Source: Thiocapsa roseilacustris
GTDB lineage: Bacteria > Pseudomonadota > Gammaproteobacteria > Chromatiales > Chromatiaceae
Direction of reading: 5' to 3'
Length of the DNA stretch: 64,000 nucleotides
Assembly: GCF_041903755.1 (NCBI RefSeq)
Contig: NZ_JBBWVE010000011.1
Coordinates: 107,316-171,315 of the forward strand
This document shows, piece after piece, positions 1 to 8,556 of this stretch. The notes below the pieces were generated by a model. It was not told the DNA's origin. It saw only the letters and a program-made list of their open reading frames with translations, and made no database searches. Position 1 is the stretch's first letter; each line of letters starts with the position of its first letter. A program made the position numbers and the translations under genes.

Positions 1-753
1 AAGGAGGCCGGGGTCACTCAGCCGATCGAGAGCCAGGTGCTGATCGAGGCGATCCCGGAAGTTTACCGTGATCCGGAAGGACATTGGTTCGGTCTGTCCT
101 TGCGTGCGCGTCCGATCCTCTATGTCGAGGGCAAGGTCGATCCGACCAACCTCTCGACCTACGAGGCCCTGGCCGACCCCGCCTGGAAGGGTCGCATCTG
201 CATCCGCTCCTCGGACAATATCTACAACCAATCCATGGTCGCCTCCATGATCGCGGCCGACGGCGTCGAAGCCACTGAGACCTGGGCGACGGGTCTCGTC
301 GCCAACATGGCACGTCCCCCCAAAGGCGGCGATCGCGATCAGATCGCGGCGGCTGCGGCCGGGCAATGCGACCTCGCCATCGCCAACACCTATTACCTAG
401 CCGGCATGCTGACCTCTGGCGATCAAAGTCAGGTGGACGCCGCGCAGGTCATGCGGGTCTTCTGGCCGAACCAGGACGGGCGCGGCGCCCACGTCAACGT
501 GAGCGGGATCGCCATGACCCATTCCGCGAAGAACAAGGAGGCGGCTACCAAGCTCGCCGAGTTCCTCGTCAGCCCCGAATCCCAAGCCTGGTATGCGGAC
601 GTCAACGGAGAGTACCCCGTGCTACCGAGCGCTGAAGTCAGCGAGCTCCTGCAATCCTGGGGCGAGTTCAAGGCCGACGACCTTCAGCTCTCGAAGCTCG
701 GCGAGCTTGGGCCGGATGCGGTGCGCCTGATGGACCGTGCAGGCTGGAAATAG
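1..753 (+). CDS. Iron(III) ABC transporter substrate-binding protein, 5' end outside the window
   Basis: This is the C-terminal 250 residues or so of a periplasmic binding protein of the FbpA/FutA ferric-iron family; the reading frame is open from base 1, so the start and signal peptide lie upstream. The visible part has the type II periplasmic-binding fold pattern, including the segment LADPAWKGRICIR, the paired tyrosines of IANTYYLAGM (in this family adjacent tyrosines ligand iron), and a C-terminal SPESQAWYADVNGEYPV segment typical of Fe3+ binders. The next two genes encode the fused permease and the ATPase of the same importer, on the same strand. It should bind Fe3+ in the periplasm and hand it to the permease. 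A spermidine or thiamine binding protein is less likely because of the twin tyrosines. Confidence 0.85.
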   Translation, partial: KEAGVTQPIESQVLIEAIPEVYRDPEGHWFGLSLRARPILYVEGKVDPTNLSTYEALADPAWKGRICIRSSDNIYNQSMVASMIAADGVEATETWATGLVANMARPPKGGDRDQIAAAAAGQCDLAIANTYYLAGMLTSGDQSQVDAAQVMRVFWPNQDGRGAHVNVSGIAMTHSAKNKEAATKLAEFLVSPESQAWYADVNGEYPVLPSAEVSELLQSWGEFKADDLQLSKLGELGPDAVRLMDRAGWK

Positions 754-843
754 ACGGGCGGCCACTCGAGAAGCGATAATGGGGCCTGAAAGGGCCCTCT
801 CGGCGGCCCTCCGCGCAGGGGCAGTCCCTTTCATGAGACGATC

Positions 844-2490
844 GTGAGCACGCATGAGCGCCGAGGGTTGTGGTCGGCAAGCATCGTCGCGATCGCACTC
901 TTGACCGGCCTGCCGGTGCTGGTCATTGTCGGTTTTGTCCTGGTTCCCGCCGGCGATGTCTGGCAGCATCTCGTCGACACGGTCCTCGCCGATTATGTGC
1001 TCAACACGCTGCTGTTGATGCTCGGAGTCGCCGTCGGAACCCTGATCGGCGGCGTCGGCACGGCCTGGCTGACCAGCATGTGCCGCTTCCCGGGACGCGG
1101 CCTGTTTGAATGGGCGCTGATCCTGCCCATGGCGATGCCTGCCTACATCATCGCCTACACCTACACCGGCATGCTGGATTTCGCCGGACCGGTTCAGACC
1201 ACGCTCAGGGACTGGACCGGTTGGGGTTTCGGAGACTACTGGTTTCCCGAGATCCGCTCGCTCGAAGGGGCCGCCTTGATGCTGGCGCTGGTCCTTTATC
1301 CATACGTCTATTTGCTCAGCCGAGCCGCCTTTCTCAGCCAGTCGCTGTGCGTGCTTGACGTCAGCCGCACGCTCGGCAACGGCCCTTGGCGCACCTTCTT
1401 TGCGGTCGCCTTGCCCCTGGCACGGCCGGCCATCGTCGCCGGACTGACCCTGGCCCTGATGGAGACCCTGGCCGATTACGGCACGGTCCAGTATTTCGGC
1501 GTCCAAACCTTCACGACCGGGATCTTCCGCACCTGGTTCGGCCTGAACAACGCCGCGGCAGCCGCCCAACTCTCGGCGATGCTGCTCGGCTTCGTTCTGG
1601 TCCTGATCACGCTGGAGCGGATCTCGCGCAGCCAGGCCCGTTATCACGACACCAGCCGGCGGCATCAATCGATCCGCCGCTACCACCTGACCGGCTGGCG
1701 CGCCGTCGCGGCCGCCGTCTTTTGCCTGATTCCGCTGATGCTCGGGTTCCTGATCCCCGCCGGGCAGCTCGCCGCCTGGGCACTGACGATCGCCGAGGGC
1801 GCTTACGACGCAGCCTTCTGGCGGCTGGTGCGCAACAGCCTCGAGCTCGCGGCAATCGCCGCACTGATCGCCTTGCTGCTGGCCCTGGTGCTGGGCTACG
1901 GCAAACGTCTGCATCCGACGCGTGTGGTGACCGGAGCCGTCAAGGTCGCCGGTCTGGGTTATGCCGTGCCCGGCACCGTCATCGCCATCGGCGTGATCAT
2001 CCCCTTCGCCTGGTTCGACAACACCCTGGACGCCTGGATGCGCCAAACCTTCGATGTCTCGACCGGTCTGTTGTTGAGCGGGACCCTGGCTGCCCTGGTC
2101 TTCGCCTACCTGACACGCTTTCTGGCCGTCGCGCTGCAGACGGTCGAGGCCGGGCTCGGGCGCATCCGACCGTCGATGGACGAGGCCGGTCGCGCCATGG
2201 GCTATCGGCCGGGGCAGGTGTTGCGGCATATCCACATCCCGATGCTCAGGGGCAGCCTGCTCACCGCGGTGCTCTTGGTCTTCGTCGATGTGCTCAAAGA
2301 GCTACCGGCGACCCTGATCCTGCGACCCTTCAATTTCAACACTCTCGCGGTGCGTGCCTACGAGCTGGCCTCCGACGAGCGCCTGGCTGACACCGCGCCT
2401 GCCGCACTGACCATCGTGCTTGCAGGCTTGGTTCCGGTTATCCTGCTGAGCCGTTCCATCACCAAGTCCCGCAATGCCGACACAGCTTGA
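844..2490 (+). CDS. Iron(III) ABC transporter permease (FbpB-like, two fused permease domains)
   Basis: A 548-residue inner-membrane protein with about twelve hydrophobic helices in two halves, as in FbpB/SfuB permeases where two BPD-type domains are fused. Each half carries an EAA-type cytoplasmic loop: around residues 160-185 (LDVSRTLGNGPWRTF) and around 440-460 (DEAGRAMGYRPGQV). The start is a GTG at 844, 90 bases after the binding protein; an upstream Shine-Dalgarno sequence is weak, so the exact start is moderately uncertain. Its 3' end overlaps the ATPase gene by 17 bases, which indicates translational coupling within a three-gene importer operon. It forms the channel that moves the metal into the cytoplasm. 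Confidence 0.88.
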   Translation: MSTHERRGLWSASIVAIALLTGLPVLVIVGFVLVPAGDVWQHLVDTVLADYVLNTLLLMLGVAVGTLIGGVGTAWLTSMCRFPGRGLFEWALILPMAMPAYIIAYTYTGMLDFAGPVQTTLRDWTGWGFGDYWFPEIRSLEGAALMLALVLYPYVYLLSRAAFLSQSLCVLDVSRTLGNGPWRTFFAVALPLARPAIVAGLTLALMETLADYGTVQYFGVQTFTTGIFRTWFGLNNAAAAAQLSAMLLGFVLVLITLERISRSQARYHDTSRRHQSIRRYHLTGWRAVAAAVFCLIPLMLGFLIPAGQLAAWALTIAEGAYDAAFWRLVRNSLELAAIAALIALLLALVLGYGKRLHPTRVVTGAVKVAGLGYAVPGTVIAIGVIIPFAWFDNTLDAWMRQTFDVSTGLLLSGTLAALVFAYLTRFLAVALQTVEAGLGRIRPSMDEAGRAMGYRPGQVLRHIHIPMLRGSLLTAVLLVFVDVLKELPATLILRPFNFNTLAVRAYELASDERLADTAPAALTIVLAGLVPVILLSRSITKSRNADTA

Positions 2491-3580
2491 GGTCAGAGAC
2501 GTCAGCGTCGCCTATGGCGATACCACGATCGTGCGCGATGTATCCTTCGTCCTCGAGCAAGGCATCATCGGGTGTCTGCTCGGGCCGAGCGGCTGCGGCA
2601 AGACGACCCTGCTGCGTGCCATCGCCGGGTTCGAGCCCGTCAGCCGCGGCGAGGTCCTGTTGCACGGGCGTCGCGTCTCGGTGCCCGGCGACACCCTTCC
2701 CCCGGAGCAACGGCGGGTCGGCATGGTCTTTCAGGACTTCGCCCTGTTCCCGCACCTTACGGTTGCACGCAACGTTGCGTTCGGGCTGCGCGGACTCAAA
2801 CGTGCCGAGCGCGCGCATCGGGTTGCCGAGCTTCTCGATCTGGTGGACCTGCGCCAAGCGGCATCCCAATATCCGCACGAGCTCTCCGGAGGGATGCAGC
2901 AGCGGGTCGCCCTCGCCCGCGCCATGGCGCCGCGCCCCGACATCCTCTTGCTCGACGAACCCTTTTCCAGCATGGACGCGGAGCTGCGCGAGCAGCTTGC
3001 ACGCGAGGTGCGGGATCTACTCAGACGCGAGGGCGTGACGGCGATCCTGGTCACGCATGACCAACTCGAGGCCTTCGCCATGGCCGATCAAATCGGGGTC
3101 ATCGCGAACGGGAGCATTCGACAATGGGGAACCGGATTCGGGCTCTACCATGAGCCGGCGGACCGCTTTGTCGCCGATTTCATCGGCCAAGGCGTGTTGC
3201 TTCCGGCCGTCGTGGTGGACGAGACACGCGTGAAGACGGAGCTCGGGCGCGTCGCCGGAAGCAAGCCGCACGGTCTGGAACCTGGAACGGCGGCGGAGGT
3301 GCTGATCCGACCCGACGACATGCTCTACGACGAGACCAGCCCGAGACGCGCGGTCGTGGTCGAACGCGCGTTTCGCGGTGCCGAGTATCTCTATCAGCTC
3401 AGGTTGGCGAGCGGAACGGTGGTGCTCTGCTTGGTCCCGAGCCACCATCAACATGCCGTCGGGGATGACATCGGGATCCGACTCGAAGCGGATCATCTCG
3501 TGGTCTTTCCCTGCGCCTGCGCCGAGCCGGTTGCGCCGGAAGACGCTGCAATCGGCAGCGGGCTTCCGGCGTGCAGCTAA
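2474..3580 (+). CDS. Iron(III) ABC transporter ATP-binding protein (FbpC-like)
   Basis: A 368-residue ABC ATPase with a textbook nucleotide-binding domain: Walker A GPSGCGKTT at residues 37-45, Q-loop in VFQDFALFPH, signature LSGGMQQR at 137-144, Walker B ILLLDEP at 157-163 and the H-loop in VTHDQLEA. About 120 residues follow that look like the TOBE-type regulatory domain of iron and spermidine/maltose importers. It overlaps the permease gene by 17 bases. The role is ATP hydrolysis powering the importer of the two preceding genes. Substrate assignment (Fe3+) rests on the binding protein, not on this subunit. Confidence 0.88.
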   Translation: MPTQLEVRDVSVAYGDTTIVRDVSFVLEQGIIGCLLGPSGCGKTTLLRAIAGFEPVSRGEVLLHGRRVSVPGDTLPPEQRRVGMVFQDFALFPHLTVARNVAFGLRGLKRAERAHRVAELLDLVDLRQAASQYPHELSGGMQQRVALARAMAPRPDILLLDEPFSSMDAELREQLAREVRDLLRREGVTAILVTHDQLEAFAMADQIGVIANGSIRQWGTGFGLYHEPADRFVADFIGQGVLLPAVVVDETRVKTELGRVAGSKPHGLEPGTAAEVLIRPDDMLYDETSPRRAVVVERAFRGAEYLYQLRLASGTVVLCLVPSHHQHAVGDDIGIRLEADHLVVFPCACAEPVAPEDAAIGSGLPACS

Positions 3581-3624
3581 TCCGCAGATGGGGCCGGATC
3601 CCGGCGATGCGGGAACCCTTGTGC

Positions 3625-3732
3625 TCAGCCGCTTCGGCCGGTCTTCTTGGCCTTCTTCTCGGCCCGCTTCTCCTTCATGTTCTTCAGCGGCTGCTTCTTG
3701 GCTTCCTTCTTTTTGTCTTCGCCTTTGCTCAT
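3625..3732 (-). CDS. Small lysine-rich protein
   Basis: A 35-residue, highly basic protein starting MSKGEDKKKEAKKQPL and rich in Lys, Ala and Glu. A longer reading frame exists upstream, but the ATG at 3732 is preceded at good spacing by GGAGAG, so I take it as the start. Small Lys/Ala-rich proteins of this kind are found as conserved hypotheticals in many proteobacteria; no function is known to me. It converges with the iron ABC operon, ending 44 bases from it. The low-complexity composition means coding status is likely but not certain. Confidence 0.6.
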   Translation of the reverse strand: MSKGEDKKKEAKKQPLKNMKEKRAEKKAKKTGRSG

Positions 3733-3873
3733 CTGTGTCTCTCCACGGCCCGTCGTCGATCGATCGGTTGATCGGTCGGGTCGATCGAATGGTTTGGTCG
3801 GATGGGCCCTGTACCGGCCCGGCTCTGCCCGATGATCGTCGGCGTTCAATCCTCGAATCGGCAGGAGGTTATC

Positions 3874-4188
3874 ATGCCACAAGCCCCCCGTAAGGCCAGT
3901 GCCCCGCTTACCGAGATCCCGACGGCGATGCGCAATCTCATCGCCGGTTATCTGGCCGTATCGGTCGGTGCGATCGCCCTGCTGTTGTTCGGCGGCGATC
4001 CATCGTCCGGAATATTTCTCGTCCTCTTTGCGCTACCATGGAGCCTGTTCGTAAGCCAGGTCAGCGGCCTGCTGGGAATCGACTCCGCCGCACTCAACCT
4101 TGCCTTGCTTGCAATCGGCGTCGGCATCAACGGTGCGCTACTCTATCTACTCGGTCGCCGCTTGCGCAGACGACAATGCCCTTCCTGA
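3874..4188 (+). CDS. Small membrane protein, unknown function
   Basis: A 104-residue protein with three predicted membrane helices (about residues 20-40, 47-65 and 72-92) and a basic C-terminal tail (GRRLRRRQ), suggesting a cytoplasmic C-terminus. The ATG at 3874 has a strong AGGAGG ribosome binding site at 3863-3868, so I prefer it to in-frame starts further upstream. It overlaps the following lipoprotein gene by 13 bases, so the two are probably cotranscribed. I do not recognise the family. Confidence 0.7.
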   Translation: MPQAPRKASAPLTEIPTAMRNLIAGYLAVSVGAIALLLFGGDPSSGIFLVLFALPWSLFVSQVSGLLGIDSAALNLALLAIGVGINGALLYLLGRRLRRRQCPS

Positions 4189-4601
4189 TCAACTCGAGAC
4201 CATCGATGGCACCCTGGATCTTTTTCGCGCGCGCTCCGCGCCTTTTGATCGGCGTCTTGGCGATAGTTGCCACGGCCGCATGCACCAATCACCTGCAGGA
4301 AAGAAATGTCATTCCGCCCACCGATCCGCAAGCACAGGCTTGCGTGGCGAGCTGCGACCTGAGCCGAAGCCAGTGCGAGCAGCGCCAGCGGGTGCGCGAA
4401 GACGAGTGTCGGATGCACTACGAGCGACTGTCGGCGGATCACGAGACCTGTCTCGCCACCCCGGGGGCGCTCTGCATCAAGCCCGACACCTGCCCGGCTG
4501 CGGAGATGACGATCTGCGCGATTCAATACGAGGAATGCATCGTCGGTTGCGGCGGCACCATCGAGACACGGTTCTCGATGCCCCGCGCGCCGGGGACCTG
4601 A
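4176..4601 (+). CDS. Cysteine-rich lipoprotein, unknown function
   Basis: A 141-residue protein with an N-terminal hydrophobic segment ending in a lipobox (TAAC, lipidated Cys at residue 36 counted from ATG 4176; a second ATG at 4206 would shorten the leader by ten residues). The mature part is unusually rich in cysteines, about ten, with spacings such as CVASC, DEC, ETC, DTC, EEC and VGC, suggesting a disulfide-bonded periplasmic or outer-membrane-attached domain. It starts inside the 3' end of the preceding membrane-protein gene. No enzyme motif is visible and I do not recognise the family. Confidence 0.7.
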   Translation: MPFLINSRPSMAPWIFFARAPRLLIGVLAIVATAACTNHLQERNVIPPTDPQAQACVASCDLSRSQCEQRQRVREDECRMHYERLSADHETCLATPGALCIKPDTCPAAEMTICAIQYEECIVGCGGTIETRFSMPRAPGT

Positions 4602-4828
4602 TCGCAGGCGATCGGATCCGCTTCGAGACGGCGGACGCGATGCTGCGGCCCGCGTGTGTCAGCGAGCCGTCTGCTTGGAGATCCCCTCCAGGTCGACCCC
4701 ATCGGGCGCCCGGATCACTGTTTCGCACCGATCCCTGTCGAGTCCACCGCGTTCGAGGGAATCGCGTATACAGCATGATTTTTGCTTTCTTTTTCTCGTT
4801 ACCCCTAAATCAGCCTTGAGGATAGACA

Positions 4829-5488
4829 ATGAACGACACCAATGTGACCTGGCATGAGCATCAGGTCTCTCGCGAAGATCGCGAAGCGATGAAGGGTCAC
4901 AAGGGCTGCGTGCTCTGGTTCACCGGGCTCAGCGGCTCGGGTAAGAGCACGATCGCCAATACGCTGGACCATCGGCTCCACCAGCAGGGCATCCACAGTG
5001 CTGTGTTGGACGGCGATAATGTTCGCCATGCCCTCAACGCCGGTCCCGGGATGCTCCGCGAGATTCACGGCGAGGATTTCGCTCAGCGTTTCGGCCTTGG
5101 ATTCTCCGCAATGGATCGTGAGGAGAACATTCGCCGAATCGGTGCGGTCGCACACCTCTTTGCACAAGCCGGGGTCATCGCCCTGACCGCCTTCATCAGC
5201 CCCTATCGTGCGGACCGTGAACGGGTCCGGCGCGCCATGCCGGAAGGCGACTTCATCGAGGTCTTCGTCGACACGCCCATCGAGATCTGCGAGACACGCG
5301 ACCCCAAGGGGCTTTACAAAAAGGCACGTGCCGGGGAGATCAAAGGCTTCACCGGGATCGACGATCCCTATGAAGAACCGACCGCAGCGGAGCTGCAGCT
5401 TCATGCCGGCCAGAACCCGCCTGATGTCCTGGCCGACGAGGTGATCGCCTACCTGCGCTCGAGCGGGATCATCCTGCCGAGATCCTAA
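4829..5488 (+). CDS. cysC: Adenylylsulfate (APS) kinase with an internal insertion
   Basis: A 219-residue kinase that phosphorylates adenosine 5'-phosphosulfate to PAPS in assimilatory sulfate metabolism. It has the P-loop GLSGSGKS at residues 33-40, the substrate motif LDGDNVRHALN at 60-70, DREENIRRIG at 97-105, FISPYRADR, the lid segment DPKGLYKKARAGEIKGFTGIDDPYE, and family-typical C-terminus. Compared with the E. coli type, about 18 extra residues (roughly 71-88, including GPGMLREIHGEDFAQRF) lie between the substrate motif and LGFS. The ATG at 4829 is preceded by TTGAGGA. It stands alone, without cysDN, while sat lies far away at 51.7-52.9 kb. Confidence 0.93.
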   Translation: MNDTNVTWHEHQVSREDREAMKGHKGCVLWFTGLSGSGKSTIANTLDHRLHQQGIHSAVLDGDNVRHALNAGPGMLREIHGEDFAQRFGLGFSAMDREENIRRIGAVAHLFAQAGVIALTAFISPYRADRERVRRAMPEGDFIEVFVDTPIEICETRDPKGLYKKARAGEIKGFTGIDDPYEEPTAAELQLHAGQNPPDVLADEVIAYLRSSGIILPRS

Positions 5489-5541
5489 CGCCGCGGGCCG
5501 CAATGCAAACCGATTCGAGACATCGAACAACGCCATAATCG

Positions 5542-5695
5542 TAGGATGGGTAGAGCGCAGCGAAACCCATCCTCCCCGCGCCGATGTCGCTCGCAGGAAG
5601 CACGTCATGTCGTGACATGGATGTCGCTGCGCCGCTTGGCCAAGGGAGGCGTTGCAGCTTGGAGGATGGGTTTCGCTGCGCTCTACCCATCCTAC
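5542..5695. repeat. Inverted pair of GGATGGGTTTCGCTGCGCTCTACCC repeats
   Basis: Two copies of a 34-35 base repeat face each other: 5542-5575 (minus orientation) and 5661-5695 (plus orientation, core GGGTTTCGCTGCGCTCTACC), separated by about 85 bases. Each copy is itself imperfectly palindromic through GGATGGG and CCCATCC. The same repeat recurs at 44059-44092, 44139-44162 and 44191-44225. It lies between two convergent genes (cysC and the DUF2333 gene) and may act as a bidirectional transcription barrier, as REP/BIME elements do. Confidence 0.85.
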
Positions 5696-5715
5696 CTTTT
5701 AGGGTGCCTCAGTGA

Positions 5716-6780
5716 TCAACCCTTCTCCAGCAGGCTCCGGAGATCGATGATCGCCGCGTTCGCACGCGAGATATAGGACGCCATCACGAGGGAATGATTC
5801 CCCATTGGACCGAATCCGGTGCCGTTCAGGATAACCGGGCTCCAGATCGAATTTTGGGTATTCTCAAGCTCTCGGATGATCTGCCGGAGAGAGACCAGCG
5901 CATTCTTATCGTCCAGCACCTTCTCGAAGTCGATCGACAGGGCTTCAAGGCTGTGAAGCAAGGCCCAGGTGTAGCCGCGCGCCTCGAAGAAAACGTCGTC
6001 GATCTCCATCCACGGCGTCCTGTTTTCGCGCTCGCCGACGGCCGGGTTTGCCTGCCGCGCGCTTGGGTCACCCGCAAGTGACGTATCCAAATGGGCCTGC
6101 CCGACGGCGTAGGAGAGGCGTTGCGCCAGGCTGCCCAGACGTTTTTCCGCCACGGCAAGATAGGATCTCAGATTGTCGGATCGCGCGAAAAACTGCCCGT
6201 CAGAGGCGTTGTCGTCCCTAAGGCGTTCGAAATATCGGTACATGGCAGCAATGCCGGTGCGATATTCGGACTCCGTCGACGGAAGGATCCATGACTCGGA
6301 ATCGTAGCTGAACTGTGGCTCGGCCACCTGAAGATCCTTGTCCTCAACCGATTGGGTCTGGGAGCGGGAGAACTCGTTGCGCATCGCTCGCGAAAGGTCC
6401 CGCAGCTCGGTAAGGGCACCGAACTCCCAATTCGGAATATTGTCGAGGAAGACGCCCGGAGGGGTCATATCGTTGCTCAGATAGCCGCCGGGTTTATCCA
6501 GGAGCGTTTCCGCGATACCGATGGCAGCGGCGGTTGTGTAGCTGCCGGTCACGAGTCGCGCCGAATCGCTCCCGTTGCCGCCAGCCAAGCTCGCTGCCTT
6601 TTCCCGGATATCGAAGGTCGCCGGCGAGCGAGACCAGAAGATCGCGAGGATTGTGATCACCAAAAGGTAGGTGACAACGAACAGCCCTGCTGTCCACCAG
6701 AGTCCCTTCTCGCGCCAGGTCCGCGGATCGTACAGCTTGACGACTTCGGTCACCGACTTCGGCAGGTGCGGCTTCTCCAT
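5716..6780 (-). CDS. DUF2333 family membrane-anchored protein
   Basis: A 354-residue protein with one N-terminal membrane helix (about residues 28-50, TAGLFVVTYLLVITILAIFW) and a large, mostly helical periplasmic domain. The sequence matches what I know of the DUF2333 family (conserved in gammaproteobacteria): WREKGLWW before the helix, PGGYLSND, DNIPNWEFGAL, and C-terminal ILNGTGFGPMGNHSLVMASYISRANAA. No catalytic motif is visible and the function of the family is unknown. It lies 157 bases downstream of the Pro/Ala-rich gene on the same strand and may be cotranscribed with it. Confidence 0.8.
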   Translation of the reverse strand: MEKPHLPKSVTEVVKLYDPRTWREKGLWWTAGLFVVTYLLVITILAIFWSRSPATFDIREKAASLAGGNGSDSARLVTGSYTTAAAIGIAETLLDKPGGYLSNDMTPPGVFLDNIPNWEFGALTELRDLSRAMRNEFSRSQTQSVEDKDLQVAEPQFSYDSESWILPSTESEYRTGIAAMYRYFERLRDDNASDGQFFARSDNLRSYLAVAEKRLGSLAQRLSYAVGQAHLDTSLAGDPSARQANPAVGERENRTPWMEIDDVFFEARGYTWALLHSLEALSIDFEKVLDDKNALVSLRQIIRELENTQNSIWSPVILNGTGFGPMGNHSLVMASYISRANAAIIDLRSLLEKG

Positions 6781-6936
6781 TACATTCTCCGTGTTGTCTC
6801 GAGCTTATGCATTCGCGGGCCTGCGATGACGCTCGGGAACCGCGAATCGATTTCGGCCTTGGGGCCGCGCCGATGCTTGCCTGTCGCCGAAGGCCCGCAT
6901 CGGCCCATCGAGCTGGGCCGATGCGGAAACCTCGAC

Positions 6937-8169
6937 CTAACGCATGGGAGTGAAGGGATTCATCCAACGCGGTATGGGTTGGACAACAGGCGATGTTGGA
7001 GCCACCTCCGTGACCGGAGCAGGCACAGCCGGCACGATAGCGGCCGGTGCCGGGGTCGGAGCCGGTGCCTCTGCCGCGACGGGTGCCTCTGCCGCGACGG
7101 GTGCCTCTGCCGGAGCAGGTGCCTCTGCCGGAGCAGGTGCCGCTACCGGAGCAGGTGCCTCCGTCGGAACGGGCGGTGGTGCCGACGTGACGGGCGGATC
7201 GCTCGGCACCGACGCCGAATCGGAGGACCCAGACGTCGCGGCCGGCGGCGCCTCGACGACCTCCGCCTCGATCATGTGCGCTTCGGCCGATGCCGGATCC
7301 GTCGCCGGAGGCTCGGAAACGGGCTCCGCGGCCATCGGCATGACGGCCACCGGCACCTCGATGAGGGAGTCCGGGGTCGTAGGCACGGGATCCGCAGGCG
7401 CAGCCGGCTCCTCGGGCATGCTCTCCGCGACGGCAGACTCCTCCACGGGCGCAGCTGTTGGCGGGCCCGAGACGACCGGAGCAGGCGCATCGGGAAGTGC
7501 CGGGAGCGTCGGATGCGCTAGGGAAGGCGCTGCCGCAGGGCTCGGCGGAGCCGTCGTCTTCGAACCCGGGAGGGGCGCGAAATGCGGCATCCGGTACTCT
7601 TGCTGCGGGCGGACCGCCGGAGGCGCGGGCGTCACCTGGGCCGGCTCTGCGGAGCCCTCGGCAACCGGCTCGGCAACGGGCGTAGACTCTTCGGCCTCGA
7701 CCTCAAGGACTGTTGCGACCTCGACCTCGGGTTCGGAAGCCGGCTCGACCGCACCGGAGTCCACCTCCGGTACGGATTCGGGCGCCGACGCAGGGGCTAC
7801 CGGCAAAGGCGCAAAATGGCTGGCGCCGACTGCCTCCGACCGAGCGATCTCGGGCTCCGGGGCCGCCTCCTCAGCAGGAACGGGTTCTGCCGGCTCGGGC
7901 GCAGTTGCAGGCTCGGCGGCGCTCACCGCGGGGGCAGGCTCGGCTGCCGACGGCGGCGATGCCGTCAGGGCCACGGTCCCGATCGGGGCAATATTGGATG
8001 CCACTTGAACGGGGGAAAGCGGCGCGGGTTCCTCGAAAGGGTCTGCAAGCGTGACGTACAGGGTTCCGACAACAGTCACGACGGCCACGGTCCAGACGGA
8101 CGTCTTACCGATATCGATAGTCGCCAGTTTTGCTCGTGCTTGTGCGAGCGTGGCCACGACCTCTTTCAT
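6937..8169 (-). CDS. Proline/alanine-rich membrane-anchored protein
   Basis: A 410-residue protein with one membrane helix near the N-terminus (about residues 24-43) followed by roughly 350 residues of low-complexity sequence rich in Pro, Ala, Glu and Val, then a short C-terminus (IPRWMNPFTPMR). Near the C-terminal end, bases 7064-7170 hold about six tandem units of 18 bases encoding APAPAE/APVAAE-type hexapeptides. This layout (short cytoplasmic part, helix, extended Pro-rich periplasmic arm) resembles envelope-spanning tethers, but no TonB, LysM or SPOR domain is visible. A GAGG about 12 bases upstream of the ATG supports the start. The opposite strand also has a long open frame, a by-product of the repeats. 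Confidence 0.6.
   Translation of the reverse strand: MKEVVATLAQARAKLATIDIGKTSVWTVAVVTVVGTLYVTLADPFEEPAPLSPVQVASNIAPIGTVALTASPPSAAEPAPAVSAAEPATAPEPAEPVPAEEAAPEPEIARSEAVGASHFAPLPVAPASAPESVPEVDSGAVEPASEPEVEVATVLEVEAEESTPVAEPVAEGSAEPAQVTPAPPAVRPQQEYRMPHFAPLPGSKTTAPPSPAAAPSLAHPTLPALPDAPAPVVSGPPTAAPVEESAVAESMPEEPAAPADPVPTTPDSLIEVPVAVMPMAAEPVSEPPATDPASAEAHMIEAEVVEAPPAATSGSSDSASVPSDPPVTSAPPPVPTEAPAPVAAPAPAEAPAPAEAPVAAEAPVAAEAPAPTPAPAAIVPAVPAPVTEVAPTSPVVQPIPRWMNPFTPMR
7064..7170. repeat. Tandem 18-base repeat inside the Pro/Ala-rich gene
   Basis: About six head-to-tail units related to GGTGCCTCTGCCGGAGCA (plus-strand view), two of them identical pairs. They encode a repeating Ala/Pro/Glu hexapeptide on the minus strand. 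The length is a multiple of three, so unit gain or loss would keep the frame. Confidence 0.85.
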
Positions 8170-8556
8170 CAGGTTGATCCTCGTGTGGGACGGTTAAAAA
8201 TGGATTTGGTCATAAAACCTGCTTAGGCTGCCTGAATAGACGCGCGGGTTCAAGGGACAACCACAATCGAGCGGCGATTCCTCGCTTGTCGGCGATGTCG
8301 TCCGGCCAATCGCCGAGCGAAGGTCGCGCGTTCGAGGACTTTGATCCACCAGCGACGCAGCGGCCCTTTCCTGCAGTCGATCGCCGCACGCGACGCCGAG
8401 CTCGACTGCCGCAGGCCGGGCGCCCCCGGTATACTGCTGCGGATGATGCCGTCCCGCCAGGACACCCGCACCGGCTCACGCGCCGGATCCGAAGATCGGT
8501 GACCCGGTCTCAAGCTCACACCAAATCAATGAAGGCTGCGGCCACCCGTGATCCCT
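8170..8556. other. Intergenic region between divergent genes, no gene seen
   Basis: About 390 bases separate the divergently transcribed Pro/Ala-rich gene and the CysZ-J gene. Open frames here are short or run through in an unnatural, Arg-rich composition. I see no repeat copy and no clear RNA gene; promoters for both neighbours should lie here but I could not assign them. Confidence 0.5.

Noticed and set aside
622..2235. 537-residue minus-strand frame opposite the iron permease
   Set aside because: Antisense shadow in GC-rich DNA; the plus strand has a clear permease with coupled neighbours.
6944..8008. Gly/Ala/Ser-rich 354-residue plus-strand frame opposite the Pro/Ala-rich gene
   Set aside because: It has no ribosome binding site or export signal; the minus strand has a membrane helix and a plausible start. 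The repeats keep both strands open.
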